Source of the DNA: Ornithinicoccus halotolerans
GTDB lineage: Bacteria > Actinomycetota > Actinomycetes > Actinomycetales > Dermatophilaceae
Length of the DNA: 64,000 bases
Assembly (NCBI RefSeq): GCF_009602535.1
Contig: NZ_WIQI01000004.1
Coordinates: 1 to 64,000 of the forward strand
Direction: 5' to 3'
This document shows positions 29,418 to 37,701 of the stretch, one piece after another; positions within the stretch are counted from its first letter, which is position 1; the number at the start of each line of letters is the position of its first letter. The notes beneath the pieces were generated by a model, which was not told the DNA's origin, searched no databases, and saw nothing but the letters and a program-made list of their open reading frames with translations. Made by a program: the position numbers and the translations under genes.

Positions 29418-30337
29418 AGCCCGGCTTCCTCGCCGGAGAAGTCGGCAACGGCCTGCGGCGCAACACCGCCATGGTGATCTCGGTGGTGCTGGTCACCATG
29501 GTCTCGCTGTTCTTCCTGGGGATGGGGCTGCTGGCCCAGCGCCAGGTCGACACCCTGCAGGGCTACTGGTACGACAAGGTGCAGGTCTCGATCTTCCTGT
29601 GCACGGAGGACACCGCCGAGGTCGCCTCCTGCGCGGGTGGCGGCGTGACCGAGGCCCAGCGCGAGCAGCTGGCCAGTGACCTCGACGGGCTGCGCCCACT
29701 GGTGCAGGAGTACTGGTACGAGTCCAACGAGGAGGCCTACCAGCGCTTCCGCGAGCAGTTCCGCAACTCCCCGGTGCTGGACAACGTGCCCCGCGAGGCG
29801 ATCCCGGAGAGCTACCGGGTGCAGCTGTCCGACCCGACCAAGTACGAGGTGGTCGCCAGCGCCTTCCAGGGCGCCCCGGGCGTGGAGAGCGTGGAGGACC
29901 AGCGGGAGGTCGTGGACAAGCTGTTCACGTTCCTCAACGCCGTCAGTCTGGCCGCGGTCGCCCTGGCCGGGGCGATGGTGATCTGCGCGGTGCTGCTCAT
30001 CAGCACCACCATCCGGCTGACCGCCTGGAGCCGACGCCGGGAGACCACGATCATGCGCATGGTCGGGGCCTCCGCCTTCACCATCCACCTGCCGTTCATC
30101 GTGGAGACGCTGCTGGCCACGGTCGTCGGCGCCGCCCTCTCCGTGGGCCTGCTGTGGGCGATGGTCCACTACGGGATCGCCGGCTTCCTCACCGAGCTGC
30201 TCGCCGGACAGGGCGGGATGATCGGCCTGATCGGCACGAGCGACCTGTGGCTGGTCGCCCCCTTCCTCGTCGGCGGCGCGGTGCTGCTGGCGATCGTCAC
30301 CTCCTGGCTCGCCCTCATCCGTCACGTTCGCGTCTGA
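29414..30337 (+). CDS. ftsX: cell division protein FtsX
   Basis: Membrane partner of FtsE. One N-terminal helix (about residues 17-42), a large extracellular domain (about 43-180) with two cysteines that are probably disulfide-linked ([17 protein letters not shown]), then three helices, as in the type VII ABC fold. 307 residues. In mycobacteria the extracellular domain of FtsX activates the hydrolase RipC; here the next gene encodes a coiled-coil M23 protein that is the obvious partner. Confidence 0.96.
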   Translation: MKPGFLAGEVGNGLRRNTAMVISVVLVTMVSLFFLGMGLLAQRQVDTLQGYWYDKVQVSIFLCTEDTAEVASCAGGGVTEAQREQLASDLDGLRPLVQEYWYESNEEAYQRFREQFRNSPVLDNVPREAIPESYRVQLSDPTKYEVVASAFQGAPGVESVEDQREVVDKLFTFLNAVSLAAVALAGAMVICAVLLISTTIRLTAWSRRRETTIMRMVGASAFTIHLPFIVETLLATVVGAALSVGLLWAMVHYGIAGFLTELLAGQGGMIGLIGTSDLWLVAPFLVGGAVLLAIVTSWLALIRHVRV

Positions 30338-30348
30338 GAGGACCGATC

Positions 30349-31950
30349 ATGCGCCCCCGCCCTCCCCGCACCACCCGCACCCGGCTGACCGGCGCGCTGG
30401 CCCTCGCGCTCAGCGCGGGCCTGGTGCTGTCCGCCCCGGCGCTGGCGCTGGACGACCTGCGGGACCGGATCGACAGGGTCGAGCGCGAGCAGCAGCAGAA
30501 GCGCGGCCAGCAGCAGGGCGTGCACGAGGACATGGCAGGGATCGAGGACCACCTGCACGACACCTCGAAGGCGCTGCAGGCCGCCAGCGACCGGCTGGAC
30601 CGCATCACGGGTCGGGTGGCCCAGGCCGAGAAGGACCTGACGCGCGCCGAGGACGACCTGGCGCGGGCCGAGGACGACCTGGCGCAGGCGGAGGCCGAGG
30701 TCGTGGCGGCCGAGGAGGAGGCCGAGCGGATCCAGGGTGAGCTCGAGGTCGCCTACGCCAACGAGGCCAAGCTCGAGGCGAGCATCGAGCAGAACGCCGA
30801 GGAGCAGCAGGCCACCCGGCAGGCGGTCGGGGCGATCGCCCGGCAGAGCTACAAGAGCGGCGGCCTGGGCAACCTGTCGATGACCCTGGAGGTGCTCGCG
30901 GGGGAGGGCGACGTCGTCCAGGAGATGGCCATGGCCCGCACCGTGATGCGCGTCCAGGACAGCACCATCGAGAAGCTGGCCGTCCAGGAGGCCCAGAGCG
31001 TGGCCGAGCAGGACCGGCTCGCGGGGGTGCGCCGGGAGATCGCCATGCTGCTGGCCGAGGCCGAGGCGACGCTGGAGCGCAAGCGGCAGGCCCTCGCCGC
31101 CGCGGAGGAGGCCCGCGCCGCGGCGGAGCGGGCCCGCGCCGAGATCGAGGAGCGCAAGGGCGAGCTGGAGCGGCGCCGGGCCGAGCAGCTGACGGCCACG
31201 AAGGCGCTGGCGAAGGAGAAGCAGAAGCTGGAGCAGGAGCTGGCCGTCGCTGAGGAGGAGTCGGCCGCGCTGGAGCAGGAGCTCGCCACGCTCGCGCGGG
31301 AGAAGCACGGCCTTGTGGTGAAGAAGGAGGCCGAGGAGCGGCGCCGTGCCGAAGAAGAGGCCCGGCGCCGCGCCGAGGAGGAGGCGCGCCGCCAGGCCGC
31401 GGAGGAGGCAGCGCGCCAGGCCGCTGAGGAGGCAGCTCGCGAGGCGGCCCGAGAGGAGGCCCGGCGGCAGTCCGCCGCCCAGCGCAACAGCTCCCCGGCA
31501 CCCCCACCGGCGCCGGCACCCCCGCCGGCGCCGAGCCCCCCGCCCGCGCCGGACCCGTCCGGACCGCTGGCCCACCCGGTCAGCGCGTCCACCAGCAGCG
31601 AGTTCGGCTGGCGGATGCACCCGATCCTGGGCTACGAGCGGCTGCACGCCGGGCTGGACTACGCCGCCGGCTGCGGGACGCCGGTCACGGCGGCGGCCGA
31701 CGGCACCATCATCATGTCCACCCACACCTCCGGCGGCGGCAACAAGTTGGTCGTCGACCACGGCGTGCTGGGTGGCGTCAACCTCACCACCTCCTACCTG
31801 CACCTGCAGGGCTTCGCCCGAACCTCGGGCTCGGTCAGCAAGGGCCAGGTGATCGGCTACGTCGGCAGCACGGGGAACTCCACCGGCTGTCACCTGCACT
31901 TCGAGACCCGGGAGAACGGCACACCGGTCAACCCCCGGAACTGGCTGTGA
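30349..31950 (+). CDS. coiled-coil M23 endopeptidase (EnvC-like FtsEX partner)
   Basis: Exported peptidoglycan hydrolase or hydrolase activator. A signal peptide ends near LSAPALA (residue 35); residues 36-385 are an almost continuous coiled coil rich in Ala, Glu, Arg and Gln; a Pro-rich linker ([14 protein letters not shown]) follows; residues 410-533 are an M23/LytM domain with HAGLDY (His and Asp ligands) and CHLHFE (HxH ligand), so it should be an active zinc enzyme, unlike degenerate EnvC. ATG 30349 lies 11 bases after ftsX, with GAGAGGA upstream. The co-operonic position with ftsEX predicts direct activation. Confidence 0.92.
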   Translation: MRPRPPRTTRTRLTGALALALSAGLVLSAPALALDDLRDRIDRVEREQQQKRGQQQGVHEDMAGIEDHLHDTSKALQAASDRLDRITGRVAQAEKDLTRAEDDLARAEDDLAQAEAEVVAAEEEAERIQGELEVAYANEAKLEASIEQNAEEQQATRQAVGAIARQSYKSGGLGNLSMTLEVLAGEGDVVQEMAMARTVMRVQDSTIEKLAVQEAQSVAEQDRLAGVRREIAMLLAEAEATLERKRQALAAAEEARAAAERARAEIEERKGELERRRAEQLTATKALAKEKQKLEQELAVAEEESAALEQELATLAREKHGLVVKKEAEERRRAEEEARRRAEEEARRQAAEEAARQAAEEAAREAAREEARRQSAAQRNSSPAPPPAPAPPPAPSPPPAPDPSGPLAHPVSASTSSEFGWRMHPILGYERLHAGLDYAAGCGTPVTAAADGTIIMSTHTSGGGNKLVVDHGVLGGVNLTTSYLHLQGFARTSGSVSKGQVIGYVGSTGNSTGCHLHFETRENGTPVNPRNWL

Positions 31951-31969
31951 TCTGAGCCGTCCCGCCGGG

Positions 31970-31975
31970 TACCCT
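31970..31975 (+). promoter_or_regulatory. -10-like box upstream of smpB
   Basis: TACCCT 39 nt before GTG 32015. The predicted leader contains the ribosome site AAGGAGG, so smpB can be expressed separately from ftsEX. Confidence 0.35.
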
Positions 31976-32014
31976 GGGGCGGCTCAGCACCGACCGAGGG
32001 ACGAAGGAGGGACC

Positions 32015-32497
32015 GTGGCCACGAAGCCGAAGGACGGCAGGCAGCTCGTCGCGAGCAACCGCAAGGCGCGCCACGAGTTCCACATCCTCGACACCCTCGA
32101 GGCAGGCCTGGTGCTGACCGGGACCGAGGTGAAGTCGCTGCGGCAGGGCCGGGCCTCCCTCGTCGACGGCTACGCCACCGAGTACGGCGGCGAGCTGTGG
32201 CTGGAGGGCGTGCACATCCCCGAGTACACCCAGGGCACCTGGACCAACCACGCCGCCCGGCGGCGGCGCAAGCTGCTGCTGCACCGGGAGGAGCTGGAGC
32301 GGCTGGTCGCGACTGCCGACCAGAGCGGCTACACGATCGTGCCGCTGTCGCTGTACTTCAAGGACGGCCGCGCCAAGGTCGAGATCGCGCTCGCCAAGGG
32401 CAAGAAGCTGCACGACAAGCGGCAGACGATGCGGGAGCGGCAGGACCGGATGGAGGCCGAGCGGGCGATGTCGGCCCACCTGCGACGGCACGGCTGA
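32015..32497 (+). CDS. smpB: SsrA-binding protein SmpB
   Basis: Binds tmRNA and brings it to stalled ribosomes. The sequence has the conserved [38 protein letters not shown] and a C-terminal basic tail ([16 protein letters not shown]) that enters the mRNA channel. 160 residues. GTG 32015 has AAGGAGG 4 nt upstream. Its RNA partner gene ssrA lies 137 bases downstream. Confidence 0.97.
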   Translation: MATKPKDGRQLVASNRKARHEFHILDTLEAGLVLTGTEVKSLRQGRASLVDGYATEYGGELWLEGVHIPEYTQGTWTNHAARRRRKLLLHREELERLVATADQSGYTIVPLSLYFKDGRAKVEIALAKGKKLHDKRQTMRERQDRMEAERAMSAHLRRHG

Positions 32498-32576
32498 CCC
32501 GGCCCGGCGCCGGCGGTGCGCGCCTGCACGTGGGAATGCCCTGGAGGGCGCGGCCGTTGACCCGATAGCATGGCGG

Positions 32577-32602
32577 GTCCCGGGTGCGCCCGGGACGTTT
32601 TT
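32577..32602 (+). terminator. intrinsic terminator after smpB
   Basis: Perfect 8-bp stem GTCCCGGG/CCCGGGAC, 4-nt loop, then G and five T. One of the few classical terminators in the window. The T tract runs into TTGACA, a possible -35 of ssrA. Confidence 0.75.
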
Positions 32603-32605
32603 GAC

Positions 32606-32626
32606 AACTGGACAGTGTGACGTGCC
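32606..32626 (+). repeat. left arm of 21-nt inverted repeat flanking ssrA
   Basis: Matches the reverse complement of 33005-33025 at 20 of 21 positions; the single difference would be a G-U pair in RNA. Ends 7 nt before the tmRNA 5' end. Confidence 0.85.
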
Positions 32627-32633
32627 CCCTCTT

Positions 32634-33001
32634 GGGGGTGATCGGTTTCGACGTTGTACGGCAAGTCAGGGGAAGCGGGTCGAGAAGGCAAGGTCATCTC
32701 GTTAACGTCCCTTGCACAACCAATAGGTGCCGATTCCAAGCGCACCGACTTCGCCCTCGCCGCCTGAGCGAGCCACGAAGTCCGTCAGCCTGAGCTAGTT
32801 CCCGACTCAGTGCCTGGCGTCAGCTAGGGAACTCGCTGCGTGACCATGTCGAGGGGTCACGCGGGACTCTTACTCGACTGGGCCTGTCAGGGAACGTGTG
32901 CGTGCGAGCCCTGGGGCCGAGAAAAGCCATAGCGCACTGCACCCGGAGAAGCCCTGGTTTCCCGGCAGCGGACGCGGGTTCGATTCCCGCCACCTCCACC
33001 A
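32634..33001 (+). ncRNA. ssrA: transfer-messenger RNA (tmRNA)
   Basis: Rescues stalled ribosomes. The 5' end GGGGGTGATCGGTTTCGAC and the 3' end with its T arm (GCGGGTTCGATTCCCGC) and CACCTCC-ACCA form the tRNA-like domain; the 7-bp acceptor stem pairs with one G-U, and CCA is encoded. The tag frame runs 32729-32767 and reads ADSKRTDFALAA then TGA, close to the mycobacterial tag. About 368 nt, normal size. Ends were set by acceptor pairing. Confidence 0.96.
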
Positions 33002-33004
33002 CGC

Positions 33005-33025
33005 GGCACGTCACACTGTTCAGTT
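33005..33025 (+). repeat. right arm of 21-nt inverted repeat flanking ssrA
   Basis: Begins 3 nt after the tmRNA CCA end and pairs with 32606-32626. In a precursor transcript the two arms would extend the acceptor stem into a long processing stalk. Confidence 0.85.
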
Positions 33026-33076
33026 TTCCCGGTCAGAACGCCCTTCTCTGCTGAGCAAGTGCGCAGTTCAGCTGCA

Positions 33077-34027
33077 TCACCGTCGGCCGACGGGGAAGGG
33101 TGCGGTCGTCAGTTCCTCGGACACCTGCCAGACGCGGCGGGCCTCATCCTCGCTGCGGAGGCGGGAGTAGAGCGTCTGCTCGGCAGGTGCGCCGCTCAGG
33201 TGGCCAGGACCCTTGGGTCCGTAGAACCGTCCAGTCTTCGCGTGGGGGGAGGTCGCGGCGTAGAGCGCGGGGAGCGCTGCGCTCTCCGGGGTGCCGGCGA
33301 GGATGCCTCGGGCGGACAGCCAGCGGATCGCGCGCACGCTCCAGGTGTCCCCGGCGCGTCCCAGCTCCGGGCGGGCGGACAGCAGGCTCGTGGGAGCGAC
33401 ACCGGGGTGGGACAGGTTGCTGGTGATGCCCCAGCCGTTGGCCTCACTGCGTCGACCCAGCTCGAGGCCGAAGAGGCCGAAGGCGATCTTCGACTGGCTG
33501 TAGGCGCGCATGCCGTCGTACGAACGCTCCCAGTTCAGGTCCTCCCAGTTAATGGAGTTCCGGTTCGCCGCGACGCTGACCTGTGACGTGACGTGCGCGC
33601 GACCGGCGCGGAGCAGGGGCAAGAGGTGCGCGACCAGGGCGACGTGGCCGAGGTGGTTGGTGCCGAGCTGGAGCTCGAACCCGTCGACGGTGGTCTGCCG
33701 GTCCGGTGGGGTCATGACGCCGGCGTTGTTGATGAGCAGGTGGACGGGGTTGCCCTCGCCGCGCAGCGTCTCGCCGAAGGCCGCGACGGACTCCAGGCAC
33801 GCGAGGTCCATCGGGTGCAGCGATACGGACGCGGAAGGGGCCGTTGTGCGGATGGTCGCGAGGGCTGCCTCGCCCTTGCGCTGGTTGCGGACGGGCAGCA
33901 CGAGGTCGGCGCCCGCGGCGGCGAGCCGGGTGGCGATGCGGAGGCCGATCCCGTCGTTGCCACCGGTGAGGACCGCCCGCGTGCCGGTCAGGCTCGGGAC
34001 GGTGATGTCGAGAGGTCTGCGTGCCAT
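33077..34027 (-). CDS. short-chain dehydrogenase/reductase (SDR) family oxidoreductase
   Basis: Classical-type NAD(P)-dependent SDR related to retinol dehydrogenase/protochlorophyllide-reductase-like enzymes. It has TGGNDGIGLRIA (variant of TGxxxGIG; about residues 20-31), NNAGVM and the YSQSK active site. 316 residues from ATG 34027, which has GGGAG 7 nt upstream; a further upstream in-frame start is less likely. It is divergent from the MmyB-like regulator, and a 16-bp palindrome lies between. This SDR-regulator pair is a common accessory module; substrate unknown. Confidence 0.88.
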   Translation of the reverse strand: MARRPLDITVPSLTGTRAVLTGGNDGIGLRIATRLAAAGADLVLPVRNQRKGEAALATIRTTAPSASVSLHPMDLACLESVAAFGETLRGEGNPVHLLINNAGVMTPPDRQTTVDGFELQLGTNHLGHVALVAHLLPLLRAGRAHVTSQVSVAANRNSINWEDLNWERSYDGMRAYSQSKIAFGLFGLELGRRSEANGWGITSNLSHPGVAPTSLLSARPELGRAGDTWSVRAIRWLSARGILAGTPESAALPALYAATSPHAKTGRFYGPKGPGHLSGAPAEQTLYSRLRSEDEARRVWQVSEELTTAPFPVGRR

Positions 34028-34103
34028 TGGTGTGCTCCCAGGTCGTGGTGGTGACACGACCCTGACGCCGATGGCGAGCGGTAACCAGGACCCGTCAGTC
34101 AGT

Positions 34104-34119
34104 GGCTACCCGGGTAGCC
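34104..34119. promoter_or_regulatory. 16-bp palindrome in SDR/regulator intergenic region
   Basis: GGCTACCC joined to its complement GGGTAGCC with no spacer, midway between the divergent starts at 34027 and 34157. Likely operator of the adjacent HTH regulator. Confidence 0.55.
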
Positions 34120-34156
34120 GCGCTGTAGAACTGTCAGGACGACTGGAGGAGGGCGC

Positions 34157-34999
34157 ATGGTGATCGACCGACCCGGCGTGGCGGCGTTCCTGCGCCACCG
34201 TCGCGAGGCGCTGCAGCCTGAGGACGTCGGCCTGCCGCGAGGGCGGCGTCGTCGAACCGGCGGCCTGCGCCGCGAAGAGGTCGCGGGCCTCTGCCATATG
34301 TCGACGGACTACTACGCCCGCCTCGAGCGCGGTACCGGGCCGCAGCCGTCGGAGCAGATGCTCGCATCGATCGCGCAGGGCTTGCACCTGTCGGTCGCCG
34401 AGCGCGACCACCTGTTCCGGCTGGCGGGGCACCGGCCGCCCGGACGGGGGGCGCCGAGCGAGCACATCAGCCCCGGGCTGCTGCGCATCTTCGATCGCCT
34501 GCAGGACACGCCCGCCGAGATCGTCACCGAACTCGGCGAGACGCTGCGCCAGACCCCGCTCGGCGTCGCGCTCACCGGGGAGACGACCAGCTTCGCCGGG
34601 CCTGCCCGCAGCATCGGATACCGCTGGTTCACCGACCCGTGCAGCCGCCGCCTCTACGCCCCGGACGACCACCCCTTCCTGTCACGGCTGTGGGTCTCTG
34701 GGCTGCGCGAAGTCATCGCGCTTCGAGGCCGCCCGTCGCGCGCGGCCGCGCTCGCGGACGACCTCCTCGAGCGGAGCGAGGAGTTCCGCACGATTTGGGA
34801 CCGGCACGAGGTGGGGGTCCGGCCCTCCGAGGTCAAGCGCTTCGCGCACCGTGAGCTCGGGACCCTCGAGCTCACCTGCCAGACCCTGACCGATCCCGCA
34901 CAGTCGCACTCGCTGCTGGTCTACACGGCCGTACCCGGGACGGAGAGCGACGAGAAGCTGCGGCTGCTCTCCGTCATCGGCGCACAGCCGCTCAACTGA
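34157..34999 (+). CDS. XRE-type regulator, MmyB-like
   Basis: 280-residue transcription factor: an XRE helix-turn-helix near residues 8-80 (FLRHRREALQPEDVGLP, then LRREEVAGLCHMSTDYYARLERG) and a C-terminal PAS-like MmyB ligand domain (about residues 105-275). MmyB-type proteins often control a divergently transcribed SDR gene, as here. ATG 34157 has GGAGGAGG 5 nt upstream. The ligand, perhaps a fatty acid or small metabolite, is not known. Confidence 0.9.
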   Translation: MVIDRPGVAAFLRHRREALQPEDVGLPRGRRRRTGGLRREEVAGLCHMSTDYYARLERGTGPQPSEQMLASIAQGLHLSVAERDHLFRLAGHRPPGRGAPSEHISPGLLRIFDRLQDTPAEIVTELGETLRQTPLGVALTGETTSFAGPARSIGYRWFTDPCSRRLYAPDDHPFLSRLWVSGLREVIALRGRPSRAAALADDLLERSEEFRTIWDRHEVGVRPSEVKRFAHRELGTLELTCQTLTDPAQSHSLLVYTAVPGTESDEKLRLLSVIGAQPLN

Positions 35000-35157
35000 C
35001 GACGGCGGCGGCCCGGCGATCGCTCAAGCTCACCACCCACGACACCCCACGTTTGCGACGCCCCCGAGGGTCGACCTCCGCGCGCGAGAGCCGGACGTCC
35101 GCGCCTGCCTGGGGGTGCGCGCGAGGGCGTTCGACGTCTGGGAGTGACGAGCGGCTC

Positions 35158-35163
35158 TAGGCT
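35158..35163 (+). promoter_or_regulatory. -10-like box before alpha/beta hydrolase gene
   Basis: TAGGCT, 6 nt, then ATG 35170; leaderless arrangement. Confidence 0.45.
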
Positions 35164-35169
35164 TTGGCA

Positions 35170-36036
35170 ATGTTCGCTCGCTTTGTGTTGGAGCATGTGG
35201 ACCTGGATGAGGTCTCGGTGCGTGTACGGCACGGAGGCGTCGGTGCCCCGGTGGTGCTGTTGCACGGACATCCCCGGACCCACACCACCTGGCATGAGGT
35301 CGCACAGCGACTCGCTGCCGAGCACGTGGTGGTGTGCCCCGACTTGCGGGGGTACGGCGGCTCGACGCTGCCCCCTGATGCTCCCGACCACGCGCAGTCC
35401 AGCAAGCGAGCCATGGCCCGCGACGTCGTTGAACTGCTGGCCCGCCTCGGTCATGACCGGTTCGCCGTGGTGGGGCACGACCGAGGCGCCCTCGTTGCCA
35501 TGCGTACCGCTATGGACCACCCTGATCGGGTCTCCCATCTGGTAGTCATGGATGGGTTGCCGCTCATCGAGCACCTGGACCGGACCGACGCCAGATTCGC
35601 CCGGGCATGGTGGCACTGGTGGTTCCTGGGCCAGACCGAGAAGCCAGCCGAACGCGTCATCAACGCCGACCCGGACGCTTGGTACCGCATCCCGCCTCCG
35701 GAAGCCATCGGCTCCCTGAACCACGCGGACCTCTGTGCTGCGTTGCGGAATCCCGCCGTTGTGCACGGCATGTGCGAGGACTACCGAGCCGGCCTTGCCA
35801 TCGACCGGGACCATGATGAGGCTGACCGCGCCGCCGGACGTCGCATCGCCTGTCCGACGCTGTTGCTCGAATCGGCCAGGGACGACATCGACATTCACGG
35901 GGACCCCACCGCCATCTGGGAGCCGTGGCTACAGCAACCGCTGCGTCACCAGATCATCGACTCTGGTCACCATCAAGCAGAGGAAGCGCCCGAACAGGTT
36001 GCCGAAGCTCTCATGGAGTTCCTTGCCACCGCCTAG
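35170..36036 (+). CDS. alpha/beta hydrolase, haloacetate dehalogenase-like
   Basis: 288-residue alpha/beta-hydrolase. HGHPRTHTTW is the oxyanion region, the nucleophile elbow is GHDRGA with Asp as nucleophile, and the catalytic His is in SGHHQAEEAP. The Asp nucleophile plus the WWHWWFLGQ cap region is the pattern of fluoroacetate dehalogenases and related epoxide-hydrolase-like enzymes. Codon third positions carry clearly more A/T than in the core genes, a sign of acquisition. The preceding 170 bases show no other gene. Actual substrate unproven. Confidence 0.85.
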   Translation: MFARFVLEHVDLDEVSVRVRHGGVGAPVVLLHGHPRTHTTWHEVAQRLAAEHVVVCPDLRGYGGSTLPPDAPDHAQSSKRAMARDVVELLARLGHDRFAVVGHDRGALVAMRTAMDHPDRVSHLVVMDGLPLIEHLDRTDARFARAWWHWWFLGQTEKPAERVINADPDAWYRIPPPEAIGSLNHADLCAALRNPAVVHGMCEDYRAGLAIDRDHDEADRAAGRRIACPTLLLESARDDIDIHGDPTAIWEPWLQQPLRHQIIDSGHHQAEEAPEQVAEALMEFLATA

Positions 36037-36181
36037 GCGAGCCACTGCATCCGGAGCACACGCCCGCTAGGGCCGGTGTCGGGTATAGCCACTCCGCCAC
36101 TGCTCGTGGCTTATGGACTTCCTTCTTCTCCGTTGTGGGCACGGTGCGGCCGCGTCTTGGCACGAGGTCGGCCCCCGGCGC

Positions 36182-37039
36182 TTACGACGTGGCGATGAGA
36201 ACGGTGGCACCGAGGGCTGCGAGCAGGCCTACCGACTGGCGGAGGTGGAGCCGTTCGCTGAGCAGGAGGAGTCCGACGAGGACAGGGACCACCGGATAGA
36301 GGGAAGAGAGTACAACGGTGGTCGTGATGAACTCGGTGCGGAGGGCGAAGAGGTAGGCACTGAGTGCTGCGGCGGCCAGGGCGCCTGCCCCGAGGCTGAG
36401 GGCCAGAACGCTCGCGTGCGGTGCGCCTTGCGGGCGCCATTCGACGGGCTCACGCATGAAGGTGACCGCTGCGATCAGGACGGCGGCGATCGCCGTGACC
36501 CTGCCGCTCAGGATCGGCCACAGTCCGGCTTCCATGGTGTCGGAGCGGGCCAGGCAGAGGTACTGGATGGCGATGCCGCCGCTGGCGGCGAGCCCGTCCA
36601 GTACCGAGGCACGTGACACGGCCAGCGATCCGCCCGAACCCCGGCCGATGAGCCACAGTGCGGGTATCGCGATCGCGACGCCGAGCCAACCAAGTGCCGG
36701 CGGCCGCTCGCCGAGCGCGACCGCTCCCACCAGCACGGGGATGGCCACTCCTCCCACCGCGCTCAGCGGCACGACGACCGACATCGAGCCGTGACGCAGC
36801 CCTCGGAAGAGGAACGCCATCGCCAAGCCGGTGCCGATTCCCGAACCCGCACCCCAGATCAGGTCGGTCAGCTGGGGCGATGAGTGGAGACCGAGCAGCA
36901 CCACGCCGGTGATGCACAGGCCGCCGATCTGTCCGATCAGCGCCACCCGTACCGGGGAGAGGCGCCGCGCGGCCAGACCTCCGATGACGTCGGAGACCCC
37001 GTAGCTCAGCGCCGACAGCAGTGCGAGGGCGATGCCCAC
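36182..37039 (-). CDS. EamA/DMT family permease
   Basis: 285 residues and ten membrane helices in two EamA repeats; the protein opens MGIALALLSALSYGVSDVIGGL. Likely exports a metabolite or drug. GTG 37039 begins 3 bases after the stop of the MarR gene, so the two form an operon. Base use is less GC-rich than that of neighbouring core genes. The substrate might be the ligand of the MarR protein. Confidence 0.88.
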   Translation of the reverse strand: MGIALALLSALSYGVSDVIGGLAARRLSPVRVALIGQIGGLCITGVVLLGLHSSPQLTDLIWGAGSGIGTGLAMAFLFRGLRHGSMSVVVPLSAVGGVAIPVLVGAVALGERPPALGWLGVAIAIPALWLIGRGSGGSLAVSRASVLDGLAASGGIAIQYLCLARSDTMEAGLWPILSGRVTAIAAVLIAAVTFMREPVEWRPQGAPHASVLALSLGAGALAAAALSAYLFALRTEFITTTVVLSSLYPVVPVLVGLLLLSERLHLRQSVGLLAALGATVLIATS

Positions 37040-37042
37040 GAC

Positions 37043-37564
37043 TCACTGCTCCAGGTCGCGCTCGGCTTGTCCCACCGGGCACAACGCAGCGGTGGTGCAG
37101 GTGTGGCGGTCGCACAACCGGCACAGGAAGCTCGAGCGTCGGTCCTCTGCGAACATCCGTGCCAGCAAGGTCTCGAGGATTGCTGTCAGACCGGCACGTT
37201 CGGACGTGTCCAGGTCGGAGAGCAGGTTGGCCAGCTCGCGGGCTCGCGCCTCCAGGACCCGGCGTACTACCTGCCGGCCGGCGTCGGTCAGCTCGACCGG
37301 CACCGTTCGCCCGGCCCCTGTTCGCCGGCGGACCAGGCCGGCCGTCGACAGGCCGTCGACCATGCGCGCCGCTGCGGGCTGTGTGAGACCCACGTCTCGG
37401 CCCAGCTCGGAGACGCTCATGCTGCCCACGTGATCCAGAACGACGAGCGCGGCTGCGCCACTGGTGCTCGCGCCGCTGGCCTCACGGACTTGAGCCAGCA
37501 TCGATCCCGAAATGCCCAGGGCCGCTGCGCCAAGAAGGTTCGCCAAGCGGGCTAATTCATGCAT
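37043..37564 (-). CDS. MarR family regulator with C-terminal four-cysteine motif
   Basis: 173-residue winged-helix repressor: helix bundle, then the DNA-binding region about residues 45-105 (MSVSELGRDVGLTQPAAARMVDGL). The last 30 residues carry four cysteines, C148, C151, C156 and C162, spaced CxxC-x4-C-x5-C and followed by PVG, suggesting a metal site or redox switch. It is co-transcribed with the EamA permease. A 17-bp palindrome covers its own start codon and -10 region, which predicts autoregulation. Confidence 0.88.
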   Translation of the reverse strand: MHELARLANLLGAAALGISGSMLAQVREASGASTSGAAALVVLDHVGSMSVSELGRDVGLTQPAAARMVDGLSTAGLVRRRTGAGRTVPVELTDAGRQVVRRVLEARARELANLLSDLDTSERAGLTAILETLLARMFAEDRRSSFLCRLCDRHTCTTAALCPVGQAERDLEQ

Positions 37565-37575
37565 GACTCATGCAT
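37559..37575. promoter_or_regulatory. 17-bp palindromic operator over MarR start
   Basis: ATGCATGA-C-TCATGCAT, perfect arms. It contains the ATG of the MarR gene (37564) and touches the -10-like TATGCA on the minus strand, 6 nt upstream of that ATG. Confidence 0.6.
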
Positions 37576-37617
37576 ACTCGGTTGGCGGTGTCGGCCGCAA
37601 CCCGTCCGGACGCACGA

Positions 37618-37654
37618 CCCGGTCCCGGCGCCTCGACGAGGGACCGGGACCGGG
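37618..37654 (-). terminator. strong hairpin after second EamA permease
   Basis: Outer stem CCCGGTCCCGG/CCGGGACCGGG (11 bp) with an inner CCTC/GAGG stem. It lies 47 nt after the stop of the EamA gene at 37702 and separates it from the MarR-EamA operon. Confidence 0.65.
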
Positions 37655-37701
37655 GCGTTGCTGTGCCATGGGCCGCCGGCGCCGAGCCGGCGGCGGGTGA
37701 A

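Noticed and set aside
32601-32606. TTGACA as the -35 of a dedicated ssrA promoter
   Set aside because: Sixteen to eighteen nt downstream the sequence is a run of C with no -10-like hexamer, so the promoter is not convincing; it may also be part of the terminator T tract.
33002-37575. Integrated element with att sites at ssrA
   Set aside because: No integrase, excisionase or duplicated ssrA 3' end was found; kept only as a compositional observation.
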